Shown one piece after another: positions 47,876 through 58,760 of a DNA stretch of 64,000 bases (position 1 is its first letter; every line of letters begins with the position of its first letter). Where the stretch lies: NCBI GenBank assembly GCA_933228895.1, contig OW121846.1:75590064-75654063 (forward strand), written 5' to 3'. The stretch comes from Platycnemis pennipes (taxonomy: Eukaryota; Arthropoda; Insecta; Odonata; Platycnemididae). Under the pieces are notes generated by a model. That model was not told where the DNA came from. It ran no database searches and saw only the letters and a program-made list of their open reading frames with translations. The translations under genes were made by a program, and so were the position numbers.

Positions 47876-49143
47876 CTGGATGAGGATCGGTGAAGTATTT
47901 ACTCGTAAATTTACCTTGGAGAAAGGAATAATATTCATATTCATTTTTATCATGATAAGAGTAGCAAGGAACGCCATAGGTAATAATTAAATTGGGCCAT
48001 ATTCATAAACGCCGGTTTTAGTTATTTTACGACTCAGAAAAATGAAATAATGAGCTTCATGAGACGTGACTCGACAAAGGACGGAGGAAAATTAGTTTAT
48101 TCTGCGTTGACATGGGAAATGTCAGTCGTTTTTCTGAGTGACGTGCTGCTGTAAGCCAAGAGGATGAGTTGTCGGACTTGAGACATCAGTGCTCTCACAC
48201 TCGCCGATTCACGTGAGTCTCTTTCTCTCGGGTGGAATTAAGTACATTTCAAATGTCTACTGGAGAGGCCTCTACCCCTGGGAGACGTCCCACCCTAAGA
48301 ATCTGGGATCGTGGTGAAAATGTGAAAAACGTCGTCGCCAAGATACTTAAATTGGACTGCTGGAACGAGTGTGATGAATACTAATTTGGTAGTAAAAATA
48401 CTAATATAGCTTTTAGTTCCAGTCAAGCATTTTATGGCATTTAAAATTTTTCCAGCATTCATTGTAAATATTTTCGAACTATTTATCATTTCTAGGATTG
48501 AGCAGGATGAGATTTCAGAGGACTTGGTAGAGTGTCATTTGCTAAGATCAGTACATAAACATTAAATAGGATTGGTTGGTTGGTTATTTAGGGGAGGCGA
48601 CCGACAGCTGAGTTCATTTGCGCCATACAGGGGAATTGGGTAACGGTAGAAGTTTTTAGGGAACGGAATGAGCTAAGCCCATGAGTGAAGCTAAAAACTT
48701 GTTTCACACGATGCTTCCCTATGTTTCCTCCTGCTCCTATTTTCTTCAGTAGTTTGTGTGAACTATTATATTCTCTCATTAATATAGGACAAAAAGTAGG
48801 GTAAATCGTGTCGGACGATTGCAAGAGAAGACTTATTATCTCTAACCATCAAATAATTAGGTATGTTACACAGTTATTAAGTGTAGTCACATTTGGATAG
48901 AGCCTAATCCCTCCATTCAAAACGATAATGACCTCCAGTAGTTTTCCAGCTATAACCTGCTCCTACGTAATTATATTCAGGTGCTGAAATATAAATGCGC
49001 ACGTGTAACCTCCTCATGAACCTCTTTTTTTAAGAAAAAATATGAAACAATGGATGCATCTAGTGATATAATTATTATGGATAAAAAAATAATTACAAAA
49101 CAAAATAACGAAATAATTGTGTTCAAAGTTGTCTAACGCATTA
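47876..49143. other. no gene seen; possible MITE remnant
   Basis: From about 47993 to 48162 a segment begins GGGCCATATTCATAAACG and contains inverted ACTCAGAAAAA (48032-48042) and TTTTTCTGAGT (48129-48139). This could be the inner part of a degraded DNA-transposon derivative. The rest is AT-rich. Confidence 0.25.
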
Positions 49144-49173
49144 CATTTTAACTTCTAGATTAAAATGTGGAAT

Positions 49174-49218
49174 TTCCGCCAAACTCATATAACCATCGGT
49201 TATATGAGTTTGGCGGAA
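49174..49218. repeat. perfect 21-bp hairpin
   Basis: TTCCGCCAAACTCATATAAC and one further base (49174-49194) are followed by ATC and the exact reverse complement (49198-49218). A second small inverted pair (CATTTTAA...TTAAAATG) lies just upstream at about 49144-49168. A perfect stem in neutral AT-rich DNA implies recent origin or selection. Confidence 0.7.
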
Positions 49219-50012
49219 GCCAGAATAATATTTTTTTAAACTGATAATCTGAGAGTACCTCAATGTCTTAACGTTGTTTGGAGATAATCGCGGTTTATTC
49301 GCATTCAGGGTGTATGTCGTCCATAAGTATTCTCAAAGGCTCAACAACTAGTGCTTCTCCATGTGCATACCAGATATCATAAAATCATAGTAAGTAGTTT
49401 TCAACGAAACGGCAACGTCACAGAACCACAAGACAAAATGGATCCAACCATGACTTAAAATTTAACGTAGTCTATTTATAGTTTAAGACTAGAAGGAAGA
49501 AGCAGAGAGTGTATTTATTAATCAGCGGCACAATTTACATGCCAAAATCACAGAAATGTTCGGTGTAAGACTGGTTTCAGCAAATAATACGTGGTAAGAA
49601 AATTCCGGTGGCACAGGATATACACCCTAATAAAGCTTTATACGCAGTGCGTCTATGTGTTTGATGGACTCTACACTGACTTTGGGTTACACACAGTATT
49701 TTAATCAGTCATTTAACGAGTGCGATCTCCCCGACCTATATAAAGGAATGGACGGGGTGCTGTTGTCCATATTTTCCTTGAGAAGTTTTAGTAATCAAAT
49801 ATGGATTCAATACCAGAGAGTTTGCAAATTCTAGAGTTAGAAAAAAATACCATTTTCAAAGCATGGGGTGTAAATTACCACCGGCTGAATTGTGTAGGCA
49901 ATCAAAAATAATGTCAACCAAGAGGTCTGATTTACGAATTGAAAGTCACAGTTCAAACTTGTTACTCATAGATAATACCTTGGATAATGATGCCAACTTC
50001 CAAAGAAATATT

Positions 50013-50265
50013 TAGGGGTTGGTACGTTAGTTAAGGTACTGACTTTCAATTCCTTTGGCGTGGGTTCAAATCACGCCAACAGCAGACATTTTCATGAGCT
50101 CACTAGTTCCATTTTGGGTCCTTTGTAGAGAGTACTTTAATTTCAGTACACTATTCGTCGGATGGGACGTTAAATCATTGACTCCTTGGCGTCTTTTATT
50201 TAGAGCTAATACCGGCTAAAGCTGACGAATAGTATCCTTCTCTTCTTCCCGAGGTTCAATAAAAT
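50013..50265 (+). mobile_element. tRNA-derived SINE copy
   Basis: The 5' part is tRNA-like: GTTGG at the start pairs with CCAAC after the T-arm, an A-box-like TTAGTTAAGG is present, and a T-arm with B box reads GCGTGGGTTCAAATCACGC. The anticodon arm is incomplete, so it is not a working tRNA. Downstream is a core with CGTCGGATGGGACGTTAAAT and CCTTGGCG, which I associate with tRNA-derived SINEs of arthropods. A second, more diverged copy of the core is at 56.3 kb. Confidence 0.6.
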
Positions 50266-51999
50266 TTCCTATTTCTATCAAATTACCTGTAATAATTTAG
50301 CGCTAATGACCAAAGGTATGGGTCACCCCTTCAAATAAGCACAAATAAGAAATATTAATTTGCATTGTCATTGCAAAGTTTCGATTGCCTTCATCACTTC
50401 TGTTTCAACTGCTTATTTTCCTTCAGTTCCAGGGATTTTTACAGGAATCGGCGGCAAGCAGAAAAGGTATTTTAGCATAACGTTTCACTTACTTTGAATC
50501 CGTAAGTGTCTTTAGTCCAAAAGGTAGTACCGTACAAATATTCATAATTAGACCATCCTCTCTTTAAATGTAATTGCGTAATCAAGTCGTGAAATCAAAG
50601 AAGAGCACATGACCTTCACGGAATTTCGACCTCGAAAAAGAAAATGCTCCACTGATTCTGAAATAATTTCAATTCAAACGCTTATTAGGAAGCTGAACAG
50701 GTATCAGTGATGCCGTGGGACCGCCAGTTTCCGAGAATGATATTCTTGTATTTTCTTCGCAAGGGATTCATTCTATTCCTTCGCAAGGGATAGATCCCTT
50801 GCGAAGTGCTTATAGATAGTAAGGTATTAAGGTGTGTAATATGGATGAGCGAACAACACATTGTTTGATTTCAATGCCTTTCAAAGTAAGTAAAAAATAA
50901 TCCGCCATCCATAATTTTTATTAAACATGACATTTTAAGCCCCTAATACGTAAAGAACAGGATGCATAAGTACTTTATATTGATGGTGAAGGTGCCTAAT
51001 TTGAAATTTGAATTCTTTGAAGATCGAATACGCCTTAAGAGTGTTCAACTAATATCCTTGATGCGAGGTGCGGGTTCATGAGAACTAGTCTGTACTGGTC
51101 CTCCTTTGCATCGCATTTGGTATCAGGGATTATGTAAATCATACTGGTCTACACATGGGTCAGGAAAGCCAAAAATCGATCCCAGATCCGATAGGTGGTG
51201 ATTCCACCGCACTCACATGCCATGCACAGCATCAGTGATATACGTTACATGTGCATTTTTTTCAGAAATGGGATAAAATCAATTTTCTCATCATTTCAGG
51301 GATTTAAGCATCTGTAGTATCGATAACGTATATAGAGCAAGGACTCAACTATTATTAGCTCTAATGACATGAAATTCCTTCGAATGGCATTGCGTTAAAC
51401 GACCAGGGGTCATAAGGGATAGAAATCTCGTTGACATTAATGTTTGAAAGATTAACTTGGTGGAATCAATACGCAAAGTGACTCTTGTGACGTGAACTCA
51501 GTAACATATCGATTCTGACAATTTGGCTCATCTCACATACTTACTAGCAGACAATGTGAACTCATCAATTATTTTAAAATTTAATTAAAATTTTATCAGT
51601 GATCTGACTCAATTGTCAATTGCCGATGACCTCAATTACTGGTTGATTAGAAGGGACTTGATCAGAATGGTTGAAAGAAAAAATCTCAGATTCTCATGAC
51701 CGATTTCTCGAGATTCGTGTCACATGGCCCCCGCGCTTCCCCGCGAACGACCCGTCCAGCTGAGCGAGGTGAACTTGTCCCAGACCTCTTGCGTCACAGG
51801 CCGGCCGAGATAGCTAGGTCACACACGAGCCGGCTCGACAATGGTCGTGGGTGTGAATAGCACCTCACTCGTGGGCGTTCCCGGTGGTCTTAGGATTAAG
51901 ATCTGACGTTGCACCAATTGTTCTTAACCAGCGGTAGCTGAAGCTGGGTGTGCGACAATGCGATAGAACGATATCGTTACTCATAAAGTTTAGGCTATC
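50266..51999. other. no gene seen; palindrome and a GC-rich island-like patch
   Basis: CTTCGCAAGGGAT (50779-50791) and its exact inverse (50794-50806) form a 13-bp hairpin; a further direct copy of TTCGCAAGGGAT lies about 30 bases upstream. A patch at 51720-51900 is GC-rich (GCGCTTCCCCGCGAACGACC) without an open frame. Its nature is unknown. Confidence 0.35.
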
Positions 52000-52131
52000 A
52001 ACAAGGAGATGGGTCGTTTATTTTGTAGTATTTGGAGTATATTTCAGTCACTGATAATCTAAGAAAACATATCTCAATAAAAACAAGGATGGGGGTAGTT
52101 TATTTTGTGGTATTTGGAGTTTATTTCAGTC
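52000..52131. repeat. direct duplication of a 50-bp unit, 82-bp period
   Basis: AACAAGGAGATGGGTCG-type sequence followed by TTTATTTTGTAGTATTTGG occurs at 52000-52049 and again, with a few changes, at 52082-52131. Confidence 0.6.
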
Positions 52132-52908
52132 GAAAATTTTGTGAGCATGTTAATTGAGAAAAAACTCCAAAAAATTAACTAAATGTGTTTTATTGAAGTT
52201 AGTTAGTAAATTAATCACATATAATCTTTTTGATTTAATGAGCTTAAACATTTTAAGCAATTGAAAGAAAATAATACTGAAAAAGCGGCAAAATGATAAC
52301 TATTCTCAAAGTTAACAACAAAATGAACTGCTATTATTAATAAAATTATAAAGTAATAAAATTACAACATTTCTGAGTGTAAATATTTAGAATGGAGGTT
52401 CATAGAAAAAAATGTGAAAGTTTAAACACATAGGAGGATATTGATTTAATATATACAAATTTCACTGGCACGGGCAATTTCCAGCAAATACAGTTATCTC
52501 TCTTAGCAATTCGCTTCTTACTCGTTTACGATGTTGGTTACAATTCCTTGAGACAAGAGAGCACTCACAAATGAGGAACAGCACTCACTTACTCGACCAT
52601 TAAGCACTAAATGGAACTTGTGTGACGTCGGGGGAAATAAAGGAAAAGTGATCAGTACACCACCGGAAACTTAATCTTGGAGAGTGGGAAACTTGATGTG
52701 CTTGAGTAACCCAAATGACTCAACGTCTCTAGAAGGCTTTGGCCGCCTCGTGGCTCTCTAGTGGATGTCAGACTTGCCGAAATAACGGTGCCATAATGAC
52801 ATTAGAGGAAGGGAATGGGTGTTCAAATGTCCTTGACGCCGAGTGACACAGAGAGAGAGGGACACATAGGGCATCTGATTGTGTTCCGTGAGTTTGTGCG
52901 TATTACAG

Positions 52909-52971
52909 ATGAGTGGGTAGCCGACCTCTTCCAGAGTTTTAGTGATATCAGGACACATATTCTCAAAAGAG
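52909..52971 (+). CDS. possible short exon
   Basis: GTATTACAG precedes 63 bases reading (D)EWVADLFQSFSDIRTHILKR and a donor GAG|GTAACT. The frame is also open on both sides (52815-53054), so this may be part of a longer coding segment or chance. No family is recognised. Confidence 0.2.
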
Positions 52972-53454
52972 GTAACTTCCTAACTGATGAAATTGCAAAA
53001 CTAAAATGTTTGGATCAGTTTCGTGATGGAGTACCATTATACTACTGTCACTAGAAATGCCAAGCCAAAATGATCAAATTTTAATGATAAAATATTATTT
53101 TAATGAATCCAAATTCTTTACGCATGGAAAATTATTTCTAAGTATTTCCATAGTGACATAAGCACGTGAGTTTGTGAAACGTTTTTCGTTGAAGCCTTGA
53201 GAACTTTTGAATTCTGGTGAAATAAAAAATTATTCTGCGCTAGTAGTGTAATAAACCACGTCCACAATAAAAGGAAATGTTCATAATGCAATACCAGACG
53301 TAGAATTAAAAAGCACAAGGGAGAAAACTGACTCATAAATCGGCCAGAAATTTGCTAGAGGTGCCATGACGGAGCTCACCATCTTCCTTCTGTGCTTACT
53401 AACCTTACTTCTGGGGATAAAATATCAACAGAAATAGTATAATTTCAGCTTCAG

Positions 53455-54090
53455 GTTTATATTTACACTATTTTAGTATCGCGCTTTAATTTTTTATATT
53501 AGCAGGTTTTCCTCTCGTTATTTAAAAAGGAAAGAAATTCCAGATAATCAACTGATTATTTGAGTTGGTAATTCATCGCTTCATACGGAAAGCCTTAAAT
53601 GAAATTATTCTGGAATGATAAACTACGCCTAGCTAATGAATGATAGAATAAACTTTGTACTTCCTGGGTTTATATTTAGACTATTTTAGTACCGTTCTTT
53701 AATTTTTGATATTAGCAGGTTTTCCTGTCATTATTTTTCAAGTGAAAAAATTCCTGATGATGACGTTAATCGTGGAAACCATGGTCGTAGTAGTGTGAGA
53801 TAAATATTGTGAAAATACGAAGTTTATTCTATCAATCATTATGCACGAAAGCAAATTCCCTAGAGTAACGCCTTAAACCATCAATTTTACGCTTAGCTAG
53901 TTTTTTTAGATGTAGACTGTTTTAGTCCCACTCTTCAATTATTAAGATTATTAGATTTACCTCTCGTTACTTTAAAAGTGAACAAAAATCCAGATGATCA
54001 ACTGATTATTTGGTTGGCAATTCCTCGTTTCATATGGAAAATCTTAAACGAAATTATTCTGGAATAATAAACTATGCCTAGCTAGTTTTT
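53455..54090. repeat. three-copy tandem array, unit about 213-236 bp
   Basis: Recurrent anchors are ACTATTTTAG (ends at 53476, 53689 and, as ACTGTTTTAG, 53925), TTAGCAGGTTTTCCTCTCGT-like, CAACTGATTATTTG, AAATTATTCTGGAAT and CTAGCTA. The period is 213 bp between copies 1 and 2 and 236 bp between 2 and 3. Copies differ by substitutions and indels; copy 2 is the most rearranged. The array is non-coding and satellite-like. Confidence 0.75.
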
Positions 54091-54340
54091 TCCAGATGGC
54101 TTCGTGATGTGATACGTCCCTGTTTCTCCCGGGTACAACGTAACCTCGCGATGCAGAGATGCGTGGAAAATTTTTAGGGAAAAAATTCCCGAGGAATTAC
54201 TCTGCACCCCGAACGTGAATAAATCATTCGTCCCCTTAACGAAAAAGGTTGTGCCATTTTGAAGAGGTGGGATACCCGTTTAATTTGCCCGGGGAGAGCT
54301 GTTCGGAGGGCAAGCGGGATGGAACACCTGAGGCAGCCGG

Positions 54341-54402
54341 ACCCCCCCCCCCCTCCCCCCGCCTCCCCCACTCCTCCCCGCCCCCTCCACCCCTCCCCGC
54401 CA
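54341..54402 (-). other. C-rich tract (G-rich on the minus strand)
   Basis: Runs of 4-14 C, separated by T or CT, cover about 60 bases. The minus strand meets the quadruplex pattern; the strand asymmetry also allows triplex (H-DNA) structures. Confidence 0.6.
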
Positions 54403-56217
54403 TTTCAATGATTACAAGACACCAGCCGCTCGTATAACACTTTTGTCCTTTTTTCCGCGAACGGCAGCGGCCGGTTAAAACTGCTGCAATCTTCCAATCT
54501 TCCCTCTCCACGAGAGGAAACTCAACGGAAATTATTCAGCACGCTCGATGGGTAGAATGGGACGGCCTGAGCAAGCATAACCTTTAAGGATTCTTTAAAT
54601 AGGTCGGGAATATTAGAGGCCGCACTTATCGCTGAAGACTTGTTCCATCGTAAGATTCATTTCCGGTGCTGGTTTGCTACGGAATCGCTCCTCTTTACTT
54701 TTTAAATATTTTCTATGCTGATACAGACTCAAATACTTGAGGATAATATGCGGAGTAGCAGTAAAAAACGGGATCTGAATTAATCCTTACCTCTTCAGTA
54801 GCAATCATACAAGTCGCTAATAGACTGTAATTAATACTTAAATTGATAATAGCTCTGTTTCAATTGTTAAGTACACGAAATTCTTTGTTCAACTAACACT
54901 AGGCAATAGTTCATTTTGAATCAAATTTTGCAGACACCGTTCGCAGAAATACTTAAAAGTGTGTTGTGCAAGGCAAATGCAGTAGCTCAAATCCAGTGAA
55001 ATCAACTTTATATTCATTTCTATCCGTCCCCGCATCTTAAGTAGAGAAGAGCAATACTGGTTGCGTGGATAAAGAGGGAATGCTTGAAAATTGAAAGATA
55101 ACATGCGTGGGTAAAGAAGTAAGAAGTTTGTCTTCAAAATGTATCCATAGAGGTCATAACAGGTGCTATGGAGAGCATTAGAATGGAAGGAACTTGGAAT
55201 ATCTGCAGCCCATGTGTTAAATATCTCCCTTACTCATTTGAAGCTGATATTACTATTGTATGTCACCGTCTTAGTGTATGTTTCCACAAATACATTGCTA
55301 TGGCTTGATTCCACATTTTATTCCATTTAACGAAATTATATAAAATTTCCCACTCTTAATAATTGCTGCAACTGGTTTCACAGTAAAATGATGCCAAAGG
55401 TGAAACCAGTGAGGTCTCATGAAGCTGTGAAAACGGAATCACCATCATTACAAATATGCTCCTCTCTTCCATGACAATAGGTGCAAAAATTCAAATTCCT
55501 TGTGTATTATTGAGAAACGACCTAAGGATAGATAGATAGGCATCATCTATGTTAAGAAAACTAGGACCACTCTTTTCGGTTTGTCTCCTCACGTGCTTTC
55601 GCAAATTACCTTCCAATTCATTGTTTGTTTTACTCTCCTCCTCCTAATTCCCTGCGATATCAACAATACCATTCATGTCGCACTTGGTGACCAAAAGAGA
55701 AAAAAAATAATATACAGCTTGCATGGAGCAGAGCACAAATCAGTTACCCATATGTCAGCGGCTGCCCTTGCATTTATTATATCGACAATTAACATGCGTG
55801 CAAGATGCATGCTAATCATTACTACGTATACTTATCATGAATTGCTTGGATAGAAAATAATCTGCCATAGAATATTTGAAACCACACTTCTGAGTTTTTA
55901 TGTATCCATTTTAGTATAACTAAAATTGTGGATTTTAATGGAAAATGGAAAACTAAATTTTTATAAATTAATTATTCAGGCATTCGTGGGATTCGATATG
56001 GAGAAACTCATTGAGTCTCAAAAAAATCTTGAATCTTACAAAATGCTAGCTTACAATCTCATATTTATGAGGTGAATAGACAATATCCGCTTTTAATGTG
56101 TACCACGTACATACATTTCCCAGTGGCCTATTTAATAACTCATACATTTATATATTCTTAACGAATAAATGATGGCCGTAGAAGTGGAAAAAATGTATTC
56201 GTCTATAGATGATTTGA
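54403..56217. other. AT-rich stretch without a gene
   Basis: Open frames up to 90 codons (55581-55853 +) look random. No repeat recognised. Confidence 0.4.
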
Positions 56218-56425
56218 GGAATGGAGTTAGTGATTAGAATACCGGCTGCTCGTCTTGAGGGACTAAAATAAAATCGACTAGCTTCAATTAGCAGAGCCTG
56301 TAGAGATTACACGCACCCACATGAGTTCAGTGTGGAGAATACTTCAAGGTCAGTACTCCATCCTTTGGATGGGATATTTAATCGTGAGATCCATTGTAAC
56401 ATATCATTAGGAGTGTTTTATTCAT
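56218..56425 (+). mobile_element. diverged tRNA-derived SINE copy
   Basis: GTGGAGAATACTTCAAGGTC and TTTGGATGGGATATTTAATC match GTAGAGAGTACTTTAATTTC and GTCGGATGGGACGTTAAATC of the SINE at 50.1-50.2 kb in the same order and spacing. The 5' part (AGTTAGTGATTAGAATACCG) resembles a tRNA D-arm with A box. It is strongly decayed. Confidence 0.5.
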
Positions 56426-57829
56426 GCCTAGATTCTCCCCATTCTTCCACCATTTTCCTTACCTAAACAACCGCACTCCTATCTTGAATGGCGCAAATGA
56501 GCATTTAGCAAAAAAGACTGCTCAGTTAATAGATCATTGGATAAGTTTATACCTACAAATTCGCCAGTTTGCAACTTGAAGGTTTTATCAATTTATTATT
56601 TACTCTCTCATTTAATATGGCTGATTTTTCTTAGATAATTATAACTGCACATCGGAGTTTCAAAAACGCAATGCAAAGTTGCATTATTTTTCATTGCCAT
56701 ACAATTATTTTAGGGATTTCCTGGAGCAAAGGGAAGCCATCCAAATGAAAAATTATTATTGTTGAACCAAGGATTAATTTTCAACAATAATAAAAAGTTT
56801 TATACAGCAAAAGCATTCTATTCTACAATTTTGCAGCTAATACACACAATATAGAAAATAAGAATGAAGCGTGAGCATTAAGATGCTGGCCAATATTTCA
56901 ATAACAATTGAACAATATTCCTCAACATGTTGTATTATGCGCTTGCATTATACACTTGTGTCCTTCAAATTGTAACAAAGGACGGAAGATCAGACCATCT
57001 AAATAATTAGAGAACATAATGTCACTGGGATGTAAGGTACACATTACGTGTGAAAATTATTTTCAGTAATTATGAAGCATGCACCAAGAATGGTATGATG
57101 TGGTTTCTGATACTAGGGAGAAAGTATATTGACTTATAATATACATTCTCCAAAATGAGTCATTGAAGCTGTAGGATCATGCTTCTTACAGATGATACTC
57201 CTGTCCAATTAAATTCAGAAATGCTATGCCTAGTTCACGACTCATTTTGTACGTGAGAAGTGCTTTTCACACGTTACAGTTGGCTCTAGTTAATTGAAAT
57301 GGATTAATTGGTTTATTTATTGCAGTGCGATGAGCAAAGTACAGATCTTTAAATTATTTATAAAGCATTTGACATCGTAGACTTCTTCAGCATGCTTGAT
57401 ATATTTTAAGATTGTGTGATAATAATGATGGTTTTACCGCCGTTTAAAAAAAATAATTGGGAATCAACTGATAATATCTGCTGATTACCTTGCGTAAATT
57501 ATTCAGTAACTGCAACTCTTCAATAAAAATTTAAGAAAGGGTTTCGTTAAATTTCTGGCCTAATCTTCAAGCAGGCAATGCTTAACATTTTCGCAGCATT
57601 TTGTCAAAGCAAACTGAATATAATGGATTTGGTGTCTTATTTTACTTATTCCAATATTCTTAGAACTGGGAGTTTAACGTATAGAATATAATGCATTGAT
57701 AGCATCTAATATTATTAAGATGGTACAAATATTTTCTCCGATTACTCTGAAGTAATACCATCGAGAGACAAAATATTAATCGACAGTCCGTAACTGTCAG
57801 AGTCACCGCATCTTTAGGGTATTTAGACG
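56426..57829. other. AT-rich stretch without a gene
   Basis: No protein-like frame, RNA gene or repeat seen before the CpG island begins near 57.83 kb. Confidence 0.4.
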
Positions 57830-58760
57830 TTGTCTGACAATGCCATTCCGCGACTGTCCACACGGCTCCTCCCGTACTCGTCTGGGCGTTCGGAGGGAGA
57901 GAGCCGGGGCATGGCCCACCGCGGTCGCCCGCCCCGACGCTTCCGGCGCCCGGTGGGCCGCCACGAGCGCCCATCCGGCCGAACCCCGGGACCCACCTTG
58001 CTCGGCGACCCGCCGTGCCTCAGCATCTTCTTGCAGCACTTGCCGTGGTTGTCGCCGGCGAACTTCTGGACGGCAGTGGTGTCATCGGGGTGCGGGGTCC
58101 GCCTCCGGCGCGGCGCCATGCAGCAGCCCACGACATCGCCCCACGCCGAGCCACGGTGCTGCTTGGGGGAGTGGGGGCGGGGCAGCGCGTCCACCTCCGT
58201 GCCCCCCTCCACGTCTACGACCCCCAGCCGGCCCCCCGACGACGAGTCCCGCAGCAGCGACAGCAGTTTGATGGGGCCGCCGGCGGACGGCTTGGCGGCC
58301 GCTGCCTCGCCCCGGGCGCTCGCCCCATGCCCCACGGTCGCCACGTTGGCGGCGCGGGAAGCCCCGCACGCCTCAGCCTTTCTCCTCCTGCACTCGCTGG
58401 GTGCACCGCGGGCGTCGGACGCTCGTTCTACGCACCTGCCCTCCGATCACTAGGCACCGCCGTCGCCCCTTGACCCTTTGCCTCCCCCCGCATCCCGAGC
58501 CATTTCCCGAGAATTCCCGGCGTGCACCGCGCCCCCTCTCGCCGCCCCCCCTCTGCCCGGCGCCTGCGCGTCTCAGGGCGCTACACGGCCGGCGCCCCCT
58601 CCATTCAAAGCCCTGACACTTCCCCGAAGCGCTGCTCCCGGCCACCGGCAACCGGAGAATACTTGCGGAGCGTGGCGAGTCATGCGGCCCTTTGGCCGAC
58701 GCCGCCGAGCCCGACAAATGAATATCGATTCCCGCGAAGAATACTCGAGGGCAACGTCAT
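57830..58760. other. CpG island with multiple long overlapping frames
   Basis: About 900 bases are very rich in C, G and CpG, with sharp borders to AT-rich DNA. Long frames are open on both strands at once (plus 57830-58453, 207 codons; minus 57823-58344 and beyond; plus 58015-58473). Composition alone removes stop codons here, so frame length is not evidence. It is the strongest promoter or first-exon candidate in the window. Confidence 0.6.
57997..58433 (-). CDS. possible GC-rich exon
   Basis: On the minus strand the frame is open from a TGA near 58450 to a donor AAG|GTGGGT at 57996. It includes GGPIKLLSLLRDSSSGGRLG, VDVEGGTEVDALPRPHSPK and TTAVQKFAGDNHGKCCKKML. The last block has the mixed charged/hydrophobic composition of a real protein, while the other minus frame is Arg/Gly/Ala/Pro only. 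No ATG occurs near the start of the frame, so either an acceptor (GGGCAG|GT near 58433, weak) or a start further in (CCMAPRRRR) must be assumed. A plus frame is also possible. Confidence 0.25.

Noticed and set aside
50013..50085. tRNA gene
   Set aside because: The T-arm and the outer acceptor pairs are present, but the anticodon stem is not intact and SINE core sequence follows; it is a SINE head.
58082..58369. 95-codon minus frame in the 58-kb island
   Set aside because: Arg/Gly/Ala/Pro-only composition, starts at a GTG codon; a shadow of the CpG island.
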